Assembly: GCF_004342605.1 (NCBI RefSeq)
Contig: NZ_SLZL01000006.1
Span: forward strand, 186,001-250,000
Source of the DNA: Caulobacter sp. BK020
Lineage (GTDB): Bacteria > Pseudomonadota > Alphaproteobacteria > Caulobacterales > Caulobacteraceae
Direction of reading: 5' to 3'
DNA length: 64,000 bases
The notes under the pieces are model-generated. The model made no database searches, was not told the origin of the DNA, and saw only the letters and a program-made list of their open reading frames with translations. Below, one piece after another: positions 54,809-64,000 of the stretch. Made by a program: the position numbers and the translations under genes. The stretch's first letter is position 1, and the number at the start of each line of letters is the position of its first letter.

Positions 54809-55483
54809 GGGGTCTCCTCACGAGGGCAAGGTTTCGCCGCCTCACGCGGCGGGCCGCTGAAGTGTGGGGAGGGCTGCGGAGCGCCGGGCCAGGCCCGGAA
54901 GCTTTTGAAGAAATACCGTTTCGACCAGGACCGACGCTCCGCGCGATCGTTATCCGGGAGCGTCCGGCGATCGGCCCTGTTCGGACCTCGCCGGTCTAAA
55001 GCCCCCGACGGGCGGGCCGGGCTTGCGTCGCCCGGTCCCGGAACGTCCGCGTCACCGCAGACCTGTCGCGCCCCTCGGCCCTCACCCAACGCCGTATCTG
55101 TGTTCCAGGCCCGGCCGGCACCAGATGGATGAGGTTTGGCGACCCCTGACGAGACCGCCGCCGACGAGCGTGCCCGCTCGACCGCCCCCCAAGGCCGCGA
55201 AGGTCGCAGGCCTTAGCGCCCTCCCCATCGCCTCAAGGTGAGTTGATCATACGGCGGCGCGAGAGACGGAGGATAAGTGGATTTGCGACGTTGAATTGAT
55301 TGGGGAAACGCGCCGGGAGCGATGAGGGCGTTTTCTCGTCCGTTTCCCCGAACCCTCTCCCTTGGGAGAGGGAGGGGCCCGTCGCGAAGCGATGGGAGGG
55401 AGAGGGATTATGTCCGTCCGACGCCGTAAGCCCTCTCCCCGCCCCTCTCCCGCCGGGAGAGGGAGCATAAGTTTGACCGCCGT
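54809..55483. other. 675-base gene-poor gap with clustered inverted repeats
   Basis: No frame here has a start signal and a sensible protein. The part 55350-55470 contains paired CCCTCTCCC and GGGAGAGGG blocks (CCCTCTCCC-TTGGGAGAGGG; CCCTCTCCC-GCCGGGAGAGGG), a palindromic cluster that resembles REP-type elements. It ends just after the chemoreceptor gene and may end its transcript. Confidence 0.6.
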
Positions 55484-57337
55484 TCAGGCCGCGCGGCCGG
55501 GGCGGCGCAGGGCGGTCGGAGCCTGGTCGGCCTGGCCGGCCCCGCTCAGTTCGAACCGGGCGACCAGGGCCCCGAGATGCCCGGCCTCGCCCTTCAGGGC
55601 GTGGCTGGCGGCGGTCGACTGCTCCACCATGGCCGCGTTCTGCTGCACCATCTGGTCCATCTGGTTGACCGCGGCGTTGATTTCCGAAAGTCCCGTGGCC
55701 TGGGCCTGGGTGGAGTCGTTGATCTCGGTGACCAGCGCCTCGACCGTCTCCACCTGCTCGACGATGCGGCGCAGCGCCTGGCCGGTCTCGTCGACCAGGG
55801 CCACGCCCTCGTCCACCTGCTGGCCGGAGGTCGAGATTAGGGTCTTGATTTCCTTGGCGGCCTCGGCCGAGCGCTGGGCCAGGGCCCGCACTTCCTGCGC
55901 CACCACCGCGAAGCCGCGGCCGGCGTCGCCGGCCCGCGCCGCCTCGACCCCGGCGTTCAGGGCCAGAAGGTTGGTCTGGAAGGCGATCTCGTCGATCACG
56001 CCGATGATCTGGGTGATCTCGGCCGAGGACTTGGCGATCTTGCTCATCGCCGAGATGGCGTTGCGCACCACCTCGCCGGAGCCCTGGGCCTCGCCGCGCG
56101 CCGCCTCGACCGCGGTGGAGGCCTTTCGCGAGCCGGCGGCCGTCTGCTTGACCCGCTGGGTGATGTCCTCCAGCGCGCTGGAGGTGCGCTCCAGGCTGGC
56201 GGCCTGCTGTTCGCTGCGCCGGGCCAGATCGTCGGCGGCGCTGGTCAGCTCGTCCGACCCGGCGCGGATGCCGTTGGCGGCCGTGGCGATCACGCCCATG
56301 CTCTGGTCAAGCTGGGAAACGGCCGTGTTGAAGTCGTCGCGCAGCTGGCGGTATTCCTGGGCGACCTCTTCGGTCAGGCGGGCCTTCAGGTCGCCGCCGG
56401 CCAGGCGGTTCAGCTGGCTGGCCATCGCCGCCACCAGCCGCTGCTGGCTCTCGCCGGCGCTCTCGAACGCGGCTTCCATGTCCTTGAGCTTGCGGTCCAG
56501 CTCGGTCTGGAACGCCGCGGCCTGGGCCTGCAGGCGCTCGCGTTCGATGCCGCCGTCCTTGAAGACCAGGACCGCGCGGGCGACGTCGCCGATCTCGTCC
56601 CTGCGGTCGGCGCTGGGCACCGCGACCGAGAAATCGTCGGCCGCCAGGCGGCTCATCACGCGGGTCAGGTCGGCCAGGGGCCGCACCGAGCGCACCGACC
56701 ACAGCGCGATCACCCCGCCCAGCACCAGGGCGCCGACCGCCAGCAGGATCGTCAGCCAGGTGAAGCCCTCGGCGATCGCCCGGGTGTGGGCGCCGATCGC
56801 CTTGTTCTCCGCCTCCTTCAGGTCGATGAACTGGTTGATCTGCTTGAGCCACTGCACGAACAGCGGGCGGGCTTGGCCCATCAGGACCTGGTGTGCGCCC
56901 GCCGCGTCGCCCGCGCGCTGGCGCGCGATGACGTCCTGGATCAGCGGCAGGGTCTGGGCCTCGGTCTGCTTGATGCTGTCGACGATCGCCCGCTCGGCGT
57001 CGGTGGCGTCGGGCCGAGCCATCATCTCGTCCAGCGGGGCGGCCGACTGCGCGTACTTGTCGGTCAGCTTCTTGATCAGGGCCTCCTCGGCGCCGATCGC
57101 GTCGGGCTCGACCAGGGTCACGTCGCGCAGGGCGATCGCCCGGTCGTGGACGCTGCCCCGGAAATTGATCGCGTAGCGCTGGGCCTTGCTGTTGACGTCG
57201 TTCACCGTCGCCAGGTTCTGGTTGATCTGCTGGACCTTCTGGATGCTGATCGCCGACAGGCCGACCACCAGACTGAGCACCAGGGCGAAGCCGACCCAGA
57301 GGCGCGTTCCGATCTTCAGGGACGAAAGGATGTTCAT
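55484..57337 (-). CDS. Methyl-accepting chemotaxis protein
   Basis: A 617-residue chemoreceptor: transmembrane helix 1 (about 12-30), a periplasmic four-helix-bundle sensor (about 31-190), helix 2 (about 195-215), HAMP (with [18 protein letters not shown]), then a long signalling domain with the hairpin [22 protein letters not shown]. The ending RRPGRAA carries no CheR/CheB-tether pentapeptide. The ATG at 57337 follows GAGGCGCGAC and fits helix 1. The AT-richer 57419-57520 region before it should hold the promoter. Signal unknown. Confidence 0.94.
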   Translation of the reverse strand: MNILSSLKIGTRLWVGFALVLSLVVGLSAISIQKVQQINQNLATVNDVNSKAQRYAINFRGSVHDRAIALRDVTLVEPDAIGAEEALIKKLTDKYAQSAAPLDEMMARPDATDAERAIVDSIKQTEAQTLPLIQDVIARQRAGDAAGAHQVLMGQARPLFVQWLKQINQFIDLKEAENKAIGAHTRAIAEGFTWLTILLAVGALVLGGVIALWSVRSVRPLADLTRVMSRLAADDFSVAVPSADRRDEIGDVARAVLVFKDGGIERERLQAQAAAFQTELDRKLKDMEAAFESAGESQQRLVAAMASQLNRLAGGDLKARLTEEVAQEYRQLRDDFNTAVSQLDQSMGVIATAANGIRAGSDELTSAADDLARRSEQQAASLERTSSALEDITQRVKQTAAGSRKASTAVEAARGEAQGSGEVVRNAISAMSKIAKSSAEITQIIGVIDEIAFQTNLLALNAGVEAARAGDAGRGFAVVAQEVRALAQRSAEAAKEIKTLISTSGQQVDEGVALVDETGQALRRIVEQVETVEALVTEINDSTQAQATGLSEINAAVNQMDQMVQQNAAMVEQSTAASHALKGEAGHLGALVARFELSGAGQADQAPTALRRPGRAA

Positions 57338-57671
57338 GTCGCGCCTCATGGCCGGGTGATCCATTGCATAGGGGCGGTCGATCCAGACCATGCCGTCCTC
57401 GCATCGAGACTTCGACACGATCCCTGGCCGATCAAATCTTTGGAAACCGCCACACTGCGATCAACAGTTTGGCGATCACGGTAAATTTCCGATGAAGAAT
57501 TAACGTTCGCTCGGCGGCGAATCGTCGCAACAGGACTTGGTGGGCATTGCGCTCCAATCGACCGCCAACATAACCTGAAGTTTATTCACGCCGGATAAAT
57601 CAGAGGCGGGACAATTTCAGGAAGATTTAATTTGACTTGATGACTCAGGTCACGCGACCGAGCAGCAAAAC

Positions 57672-58588
<917 letters not shown>

Positions 58589-58592
<4 letters not shown>

Positions 58593-58993
58593 GCCGCGAT
58601 CTCCCCGGACAGCAACCGCGGCGGCGGCCAGGCCTCGCCGTCCTTCAGCGCCAGGCGGGCGACGCCGTCGGCGGTCTCGAGGCGCACGACCTTGTTGGCG
58701 GACTTCGCGTCCAGCGCCGCCGCCCATGGCAGGTCGCGGGCCACATAGCCGTCGCCCTTGCGCCAGGCGACCAGGGCCCGCTCGCCCGATCGCGCCACCA
58801 GACCCGCGCCGTCGGCGGCGATCCACAGGACGTCGACGCGATCGTCGGGGAACTCGACCGCCAGCAGGGCGCGCGCGGCCTCGGCGTCGAGCGGCGGGGT
58901 CGGCCGCGCGATCCGCGCCCAGGCCGACAGGGCGACCAGCAGTCCCACGGCCGCGGCCGAGCCCGCCAGCTGAATGACCAGCGCCTTGTCCAA
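58589..58993 (-). CDS. Small membrane-anchored protein of unknown function
   Basis: A 134-residue protein with one N-terminal hydrophobic segment (IQLAGSAAAVGLLVALSAWA) and a small soluble beta-rich part (VLWIAADGAGLVARSGERALVAWRKGDGYVARD). It overlaps the sterol-desaturase gene by four bases (GTGA), so the two are translated together. No known family; it could be an accessory to the hydroxylase. Confidence 0.75.
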
Positions 58994-59186
58994 AGCGACG
59001 CTTCCTCCCGATCCGCTTCAGCGTCGGCGTCGCGTCGACCGGCGTCAAGCCTTCCAACCGGTCCCCCGCCTGGTCGCCAAGTGATCTTGGCAATTGTTCT
59101 TTACGGCGGCCGCCTTCCCACCCTAGGTTCGCCTTCGGGTTGTCGGAGTCGGCCAGTCGCCGGCCATCGGGGGGAAGCTTAACCGT

Positions 59187-59651
59187 ATGATGTTCGAGGC
59201 CTTGCGCAAGTATGCCGAGTTCGAGGGCCGCGCCCGGCGTTCGGAATACTGGCTGTTCACGCTGTTCCAAGCCCTCGTGACCTTCGGCCTGTTTCTCCTG
59301 CTGGTCGTGTTCAGCGCGGCGACGGGCGGCGACGAGGATCAGCTGGGGGCCGCGGCCGCGATGATCCTGGCGCTGCTGGGCCTGTTCTGCCTGGCCATGT
59401 TCATCCCCAACCTCGCCGTCAGCATCCGCCGCCTGCACGACAGCGACAAGTCCGGCGGGTGGCTGCTGCTGAGCTTCGTGCCGTTCGGCGGCTTCATGGT
59501 GTTCATCTTCACCCTGCTGGACGGCACGCCGGGCGAGAACCGCTACGGTCCCGATCCCAAGGGGCGCACCGGCTACGGCCATCCGACCGTCGTGCACCAT
59601 CATTATTACCCGCCTGGCGGCGGCCCGCCGTCCGATCCGGCCCAGGCCTGA
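59187..59651 (+). CDS. DUF805 membrane protein
   Basis: A 154-residue inner-membrane protein of the DUF805 family. The family signature is in MMFEALRKYAEFEGRARRSEYWLF, then SIRRLHDSDKSGGW and GENRYGPDP. Three or four hydrophobic helices. The C-terminal tail has HHHYYPPGGGPP. The function of DUF805 is not known. It forms a pair with the next gene. Confidence 0.9.
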   Translation: MMFEALRKYAEFEGRARRSEYWLFTLFQALVTFGLFLLLVVFSAATGGDEDQLGAAAAMILALLGLFCLAMFIPNLAVSIRRLHDSDKSGGWLLLSFVPFGGFMVFIFTLLDGTPGENRYGPDPKGRTGYGHPTVVHHHYYPPGGGPPSDPAQA

Positions 59652-59695
59652 CCGCGAGATTCACGCCCCTTTCGGGGCCTTCACAGGAGCCTGCC

Positions 59696-60106
59696 ATGTC
59701 GTTGATGTTCCAGCCGCTCAAGAAATACGCCGATTTCACCGGCCGCGCCCGGCGTTCGGAATACTGGCTGTTCACGCTGTTCATCATTCTGGTCGAGATC
59801 GCCTATTTCATCCTGGTCAGCGCGATCGGTGGTGGAACCAGCGGGAACATGAACCCCATCGGCTTTGTGCTGAGCGGCCTCTACGGCCTCTTCGTCCTGG
59901 GGATCATCATTCCCAGCCTGGCCGTCAGCTTCCGCCGCCTGCACGATACCGACCGCTCGGCCTGGTGGCTGCTGATCGCCTTCCTGCCCTTCATCGGCGG
60001 CCTGGTGCTGCTGGTGTTCAACGTCTTGCCGGGCACCAACGGCCCCAACAAGTACGGCCCCGACCCCAAGACCGGGCAAACCGACACCGCGGCCGTGTTC
60101 AGCTAG
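59696..60106 (+). CDS. DUF805 membrane protein (tandem paralogue)
   Basis: A 136-residue DUF805 protein: MSLMFQPLKKYADFTGRARRSEYWLF, SFRRLHDTDRSAWW and NKYGPDPKTGQ. It matches its neighbour almost word for word in the first 25 residues, with different loops later, so the pair is a local duplication. ACAGGAGCCTGCC precedes the ATG. The two lie 44 bases apart and probably share a promoter. Confidence 0.9.
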   Translation: MSLMFQPLKKYADFTGRARRSEYWLFTLFIILVEIAYFILVSAIGGGTSGNMNPIGFVLSGLYGLFVLGIIIPSLAVSFRRLHDTDRSAWWLLIAFLPFIGGLVLLVFNVLPGTNGPNKYGPDPKTGQTDTAAVFS

Positions 60107-60128
60107 GCATTCTCAGAGCCTGAATCAG

Positions 60129-60167
60129 GAAGCGCGCCCCCGCGAGGAGGCGCGCTTCTTTCGTTTT
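60129..60167. terminator. Terminator between DUF805 and porin-like gene
   Basis: GAAGCGCGCC, a 10-base loop, GGCGCGCTTC, then TTTCGTTTT. It lies after the second DUF805 gene and before the convergent barrel gene, whose transcript it could also end. Confidence 0.85.
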
Positions 60168-60182
60168 CGGGCCCGGGCGTGG

Positions 60183-60728
60183 CTAGAACTTCCGGGCGTA
60201 GCCCACCGACACGACATTGGCGTCGGCCGCGTCGTTGTCACGGAACTGCTGGCGCGTGTAGTCCAGGCGCACGCCGTTCTTGTCATCGACCTTGTACTGG
60301 GCGCCGACCCCGTAGTTGACGCTGTCGGCGTCGAACTTGTTCTCGACCCCGGCCAGGGTCTGCTTGAACTGGGTGTTGCCGTAGCCGACGCGGCCGATCA
60401 GGTCGATCTTCGGCGTGACGGGCAGGAAACCCACGCCGTAGACGGCGGCCGAATGGGTCTGCTCGATGTTGGACCGCACGCCGTTGGTGTCGATGTCGTC
60501 GTCCTTGACGCCGCCCGACAGCTCGCCCTCGACGCCAAAGTGCGGGGTCAGCTTGGCGCCCAGACGCCCCTGCACCGCGCCGGTGTCGGCGCCTTCGGCG
60601 CGGGACCCGGCATAGCCGAGGGTCCCGTAGACCCCGGTGTCCTGAGCGTGAGACAGGGAGGGAGCGGCGGCGACCGCCATGGCGACCACCGGCGCGGCCA
60701 GAACGGCCGCCGACATGAGAGTCTTCAT
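60183..60728 (-). CDS. Outer-membrane beta-barrel protein (Opa/OmpA-like porin family)
   Basis: A 181-residue protein: signal peptide (to about residue 29, ending SLSHA), then eight amphipathic strands such as GVYGTLGYAGS, FGVEGELSGGV, IDLIGRVGYGN and GVRLDYTRQQF. The final residue is Phe (SVGYARKF), as is usual for outer-membrane proteins. The ATG is preceded by AAGGAGTACAACA. The family is used for adhesion or stability; exact function is not known. Confidence 0.9.
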   Translation of the reverse strand: MKTLMSAAVLAAPVVAMAVAAAPSLSHAQDTGVYGTLGYAGSRAEGADTGAVQGRLGAKLTPHFGVEGELSGGVKDDDIDTNGVRSNIEQTHSAAVYGVGFLPVTPKIDLIGRVGYGNTQFKQTLAGVENKFDADSVNYGVGAQYKVDDKNGVRLDYTRQQFRDNDAADANVVSVGYARKF

Positions 60729-61041
60729 TGTTGTACTCCTTGGTACTGGCGAGGCAGGGGGAGCGCCTCGACCTGGCCTGGATAGCCGCGCCCTGGGGCC
60801 TGGATTGGACCCTCGCTGGGCCTTTTGCGGCCATTGCGTGTCGTTCCCGACATGTCCGTGGCGATTGTGGCGGCGCCAAATCGTTCCGTGTCCGGTCTCG
60901 AAAGCGGCCAGGTGTGGCATCCCTGCCGCGCGGGGAAAGGTGACGCCCGCGCCGGGCGTGCTATGGATCGGACAACAGAGCCAAGCCGCGCCCGCACCTT
61001 TCAGAGAGAGGGGGCGCGCCAGCGTCACCGGGACCGCCGCC

Positions 61042-62157
61042 TTGCCTAAAGCCGTCATCGTCGCCACGGGGCTGTACACCCCGCCGTTCAGCGTTTCGAA
61101 CACCGAGCTGGTCGAAGCCTTCAACACCTATGTCGAGCGCTTCAACGCCGCCAACGCCGAGGCGATCGCCGCCGGCGAGGTCACGGCGCTGGCCCCCTCC
61201 TCGCCCGAATTCATCGAGAAGGCCTCGGGCATCAAGGCCCGCTACGTGATGAACAAGACTGGGATCGTCGATCCCGAGGTCATGCGGCCGATCCTGCCCG
61301 AGCGGCCCAACGAGCAGATCTCGCTCCTGGCCGAGATGGCCGTCGAGGCCGCCAGGCAGGCGATCGAACGCTGGGGCAAGCCGGCCTCGGAGATCGGTGC
61401 GGTGATCTGCGCGGCCTCGAACATGCAGCGCGCCTATCCGGCCATGGCCATCGAGGTCCAGCAGGCCCTGGGGATCGAGGGCTTCGCCTTCGACATGAAC
61501 GTCGCCTGCTCCTCGGCCACCTTCGGTATCAAGACCGCCGCCGACTTCATCGCCACCGGCAGCGCCAAGGCCGTGCTGATGGTCAACCCCGAGATCTGCT
61601 CGGGCCACCTGAACTTCACCGACCGCGACAGCCACTTCATCTTCGGCGACGTGGCCACCGCCGTGATCCTGGAAGCCGAGGACCAGGCGACCGGCGGTTG
61701 GGAGATCCTGGGGACGCGGCTGAAGACCCAATTCTCCAACAACATCCGCAACAACTTCGGCTTCCTGAACCGCGCGGCCCCGGAAGGGATCGGCGCCAAG
61801 GACAAGCTGTTCGTCCAGGAGGGCCGCAAGGTGTTCCGCGAGGTGGTGCCGATGGTCAGCGAGATGATCGTCGACCACGCCGGCGACATCGGCGTCGATC
61901 CGACCGGGCTCAAGCGCCTGTGGCTTCACCAGGCCAACATCAACATGAACGAGATGATCGGTCGCAAAGTGCTGGGCCGCGATCCCGCGCCCGGGGAGAA
62001 CGTGATCATCCTGGACACCTACGCCAACACCAGCTCGGCCGGCTCGATCATCGCCTTCCACTCCGCCAGCGACGACTTCGCGGCGGGTGAGACGGGGCTG
62101 ATCTGCAGCTTCGGCGCGGGCTACTCGGCGGGAACGGTGTTCGTGAGGAAGCGGTAG
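61042..62157 (+). CDS. 3-oxoacyl-ACP synthase III-like enzyme
   Basis: A 371-residue KASIII-type condensing enzyme. The catalytic Cys is in NVACSSATFGI, the His in LHQANINMNEMI and the Asn in YANTSSAGS. The N-terminus PKAVIVATGLYTPPFSVSN is typical. It extends acyl-CoA or acyl-ACP by condensing with malonyl-ACP. The TTG at 61042 is chosen because it gives a family-size protein; a GTG at 60958 is another choice. It may be involved in fatty acid, PHA or secondary lipid synthesis. Confidence 0.88.
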   Translation: MPKAVIVATGLYTPPFSVSNTELVEAFNTYVERFNAANAEAIAAGEVTALAPSSPEFIEKASGIKARYVMNKTGIVDPEVMRPILPERPNEQISLLAEMAVEAARQAIERWGKPASEIGAVICAASNMQRAYPAMAIEVQQALGIEGFAFDMNVACSSATFGIKTAADFIATGSAKAVLMVNPEICSGHLNFTDRDSHFIFGDVATAVILEAEDQATGGWEILGTRLKTQFSNNIRNNFGFLNRAAPEGIGAKDKLFVQEGRKVFREVVPMVSEMIVDHAGDIGVDPTGLKRLWLHQANINMNEMIGRKVLGRDPAPGENVIILDTYANTSSAGSIIAFHSASDDFAAGETGLICSFGAGYSAGTVFVRKR

Positions 62158-62221
62158 GCTTGGCGACAGCAGGCCAACGAACGGCGCGTCGCGGGCCCGA
62201 GCGGCGAGCGGCGCTTCCGGG

Positions 62222-62923
62222 CTAGTTGCCCCCCCTCGCGGTTCCAACGCCAAGCATTAGCGTCGATACGCGAGCGCCGGGGCTCAAGACCTTCAGGCCG
62301 TCCACGAGTTCGGCCCCGGCTTGCGCCAAGGCGTCCATCGGCATCGGGTCCAGGCGTTCCAGAACGAACCACATGCTGGTGGTGTCGGCGCTGATCCGGG
62401 TTCGAACGCCTTGCCGCCAGTTCCAGCGGCGACAGGTCACGCCTTGAGCGTCGCGCCAAACCACTTCGCCAGGATCAACCGGCTCGGTCCGAGGCCGACC
62501 GTCCTGGAAGGTGTCGAACGGTTCCCCGCCGGTCGCGCGGATCAAGGACGGCGCCCCGGCGTAAACGTCGGCGTCCTCGCCGCCGATGGGAAGTGCAAAG
62601 CATAGGCTGATGGCGTTGTAGAGATCGACGACCGCGTTGACCGTCGGCAGCCGGCCATCCTTGAGCGCGCGCCTGCGCAGAGCTTCCGCCGAACAGGGCG
62701 TGCGCTGAGGCTTGGCGCCGAAGGCGCGGTAGGCGTCTCGCCAGGCCTCCAGATGCGCCTCCGCCCAAGGGGCGGCGTCCAGAAACCCGCACGCGGCGTC
62801 CAGCAAGGCGACGCTTCGGGCGTCGCTCTCGGTGTTGCGGACAGCCTCGACATGGACGCTGAGCGCGGTGAAGTCCGGTCGCAGGGCGAAGATGTCCGGC
62901 GAGATGGCGGGCGCGAACGACAT
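62222..62923 (-). CDS. B3/B4 domain protein
   Basis: A 233-residue protein of the B3/B4 (tRNA-binding-like) family: VDLYNAISLCFALPIGGEDAD is the signature, with GVTCRRWNWRQGVRTR. In phenylalanyl-tRNA synthetase this domain binds or edits tRNA; free versions may edit mischarged tRNA. It follows argO-like on the same strand after 14 bases. The ATG at 62923 is at MSFAPAIS. Confidence 0.85.
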   Translation of the reverse strand: MSFAPAISPDIFALRPDFTALSVHVEAVRNTESDARSVALLDAACGFLDAAPWAEAHLEAWRDAYRAFGAKPQRTPCSAEALRRRALKDGRLPTVNAVVDLYNAISLCFALPIGGEDADVYAGAPSLIRATGGEPFDTFQDGRPRTEPVDPGEVVWRDAQGVTCRRWNWRQGVRTRISADTTSMWFVLERLDPMPMDALAQAGAELVDGLKVLSPGARVSTLMLGVGTARGGN

Positions 62924-62937
62924 TGGGTTCCCTCGGC

Positions 62938-63564
62938 CTAGACGGCGACGGCGCCGTGGACGAGGCTGGCGGCCAGCGCCAGCATCAGGACGCCGATGGC
63001 GATGTCGAGGACGCGCCAGGCCATCGGGCGGGCGAAGAGCAGGGCCAGGAAGCGGGCGCCGAAGCCGAGCGAGGAAAACCAGACAAGGCTGGCCAGGACA
63101 GCGCCGGCCACGAAGAGCGGACGCTCCGGCGGCGGCAGGCTCGCGCCGACCGCGCCCATCAGCATGACCGTATCGATGTAGACGTGCGGGTTCAGGAAGG
63201 TGAAGGCGGCCGTCCCCGCCAGGGCCACGCCCAAGGTCATACCCGCCTGGTGGCCGACGACCAGGGCCGAAGGCTTGGCCGCCCGGCGCAGCGCCGAAAT
63301 CCCGTACCAGCACAGGAAAGCCGCCCCGCCCAGGCTCAGCAAGAGCGTCAGGCCGGGGACCAGCGCCAGGACGCCGCCCAGGCCGCAGACGCCCGTCACG
63401 ATCAAGGTGGCGTCCGCGAGCGCGCAGAAGAGCACGATCGGCAGCACATGCTCGCGCTTCAGGCCTTGGCGCAGCACGAACATGTTCTGGGCGCCGATGG
63501 CGATGATCAGCCCGGCGCAAAGGACGAAGCCCTTGGTGAAGGCGGGAAGAAGCTCTTGGGTCAT
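62938..63564 (-). CDS. argO: LysE/ArgO-family amino acid exporter
   Basis: A 208-residue membrane protein with six helices. FVLCAGLIIAIGAQNMFVLRQGL is the LysE/ArgO signature (GAQN motif), and TFLNPHVYIDTVMLMGA is the second conserved loop. It exports arginine or lysine. It is divergent from the LysR regulator gene across 68 bases, as argO is from argP/lysG in other bacteria. Confidence 0.92.
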   Translation of the reverse strand: MTQELLPAFTKGFVLCAGLIIAIGAQNMFVLRQGLKREHVLPIVLFCALADATLIVTGVCGLGGVLALVPGLTLLLSLGGAAFLCWYGISALRRAAKPSALVVGHQAGMTLGVALAGTAAFTFLNPHVYIDTVMLMGAVGASLPPPERPLFVAGAVLASLVWFSSLGFGARFLALLFARPMAWRVLDIAIGVLMLALAASLVHGAVAV

Positions 63565-63632
63565 GCGCGCTTGATGGCCGACGCGAGCGGTGTAGGCTAA
63601 TTCAGTTTTCTTACCTTACGTTAGGCAAACTA
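63565..63632. promoter_or_regulatory. argO/argP divergent control region
   Basis: The 68-base gap contains CCTTACGTTAGG (63614-63625), a near-palindrome that could be the LysR-type site. ATTCAGTTTTCTTACC is AT-rich. Position and pattern fit ArgP regulation of argO. Confidence 0.55.
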
Positions 63633-64000
63633 ATGTTGGACTATGCGTCGCTCGCCGCCGTCGCCGTCGTCGCGCGTGAAGGCAGTTTCGACAAGGCGGC
63701 CGCAATACTCGGCGTGACCCCTTCGGCCGTGTCGCAGCGGGTCAAGAGCTTGGAAGAGCGGGTTGGCGCAATCCTGCTGACACGCGGCGTCCCATGCCGG
63801 CCCACGGAAATCGGCGCCAAGCTTTGCGCCCATGTCGAAAGGGTGCGCCTTCTGGAGAGCGAGGTCATCCGCGACTTGCCTGGCCTGGCCGGTCCTGCGC
63901 TTGAACCCTCCACCGTCCGCGTGGCGGTCAATTCCGACAGCGTCAGCACCTGGTTTCCGGACGCCGCGGCGATCTTCGCGGCGGAGACCGGCGCGATGCT
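63633..64000 (+). CDS. argP: LysR-family regulator ArgP-like (partial)
   Basis: About 122 residues, cut by the window end. MLDYASLAAVAVVAREGSFD, then KAAAILGVTPSAVSQRVKSLE (helix-turn-helix) and LLTRGVPCRPTEIG. ArgP/LysG regulators sense lysine and arginine and control the adjacent exporter. The pairing with the exporter and its divergent arrangement support this. Confidence 0.9.
   Translation, partial: MLDYASLAAVAVVAREGSFDKAAAILGVTPSAVSQRVKSLEERVGAILLTRGVPCRPTEIGAKLCAHVERVRLLESEVIRDLPGLAGPALEPSTVRVAVNSDSVSTWFPDAAAIFAAETGAM

Noticed and set aside
55350-55470. CRISPR-like repeats in the CCCTCTCCC/GGGAGAGGG cluster
   Set aside because: The blocks are inverted and irregularly spaced, without unique spacers of constant size.

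Overview
This is a 64 kb stretch of a GC-rich alphaproteobacterial chromosome, almost certainly a Caulobacter species or close relative. The strongest evidence is the flagellin locus at 36-47.4 kb. It holds three Caulobacter-type flagellins, the flaF-flbT pair, a FlaEY-like protein and a TPR/glycosyltransferase of the FlmG type. Around it is a typical Caulobacter housekeeping set, with sigma-54 promoters, GTG starts and 1-4 nt gene overlaps. No tRNA, rRNA, CRISPR array, transposase or prophage gene was found.

Layout. 0-13.7 kb: tail of an unknown gene, a DHFR-like reductase, queA-tgt (queuosine), a lipoprotein, an endonuclease/exonuclease/phosphatase protein, three cyclophilins, a secreted GH43 enzyme, coaD, gyrA and sodC. 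13.7-18.8 kb: a DMT permease, then bioA divergent from bioF-bioD-oxidoreductase. 18.8-24.4 kb: a desaturase, a GH30 enzyme, and a junction at about 23,214 where a 5'-truncated GH3 gene meets a 5'-truncated GMC oxidoreductase head to head. 24.5-30 kb: a detoxification or stress-like set (OsmC, PNPOx-like, three alpha/beta hydrolases, an isochorismatase-like hydrolase, a winged-helix regulator). 30.4-34 kb: a soluble multi-PAS histidine kinase with a FixJ-type regulator, then a hydrolase gene remnant. 34.2-36 kb: ssb and two envelope proteins.

36-47.4 kb: the flagellar block. It runs FlaEY-like, GNAT, FljJ-like, FlaG-family, FljK-like, FljL-like, FlaF and FlbT on the minus strand, then FlmG-like, an SpsF-like nucleotidyltransferase and a PseH-like acetyltransferase on the plus strand. 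Filament subunits, their post-transcriptional regulators and their glycosylation machinery are therefore together. The mRNA leaders of the FljK- and FljL-like genes both begin with tandem small hairpins whose loops are AAAAU or AAAAC and whose stems covary. FlbT is known to act on the fljK leader, so these are candidate FlbT recognition elements and the main finding of the window.

47.4-64 kb: a 50 percent Asp/Glu protein, a small SFPASDPPS protein, a MoxR ATPase, two exported proteins, a universal stress protein pair, an HD phosphohydrolase with an NrtR-like regulator, a soluble-signalling chemoreceptor, a sterol-desaturase-type hydroxylase, twin DUF805 proteins, an outer-membrane barrel, a KASIII-like synthase, and an argO/argP-like divergent pair cut by the window end.
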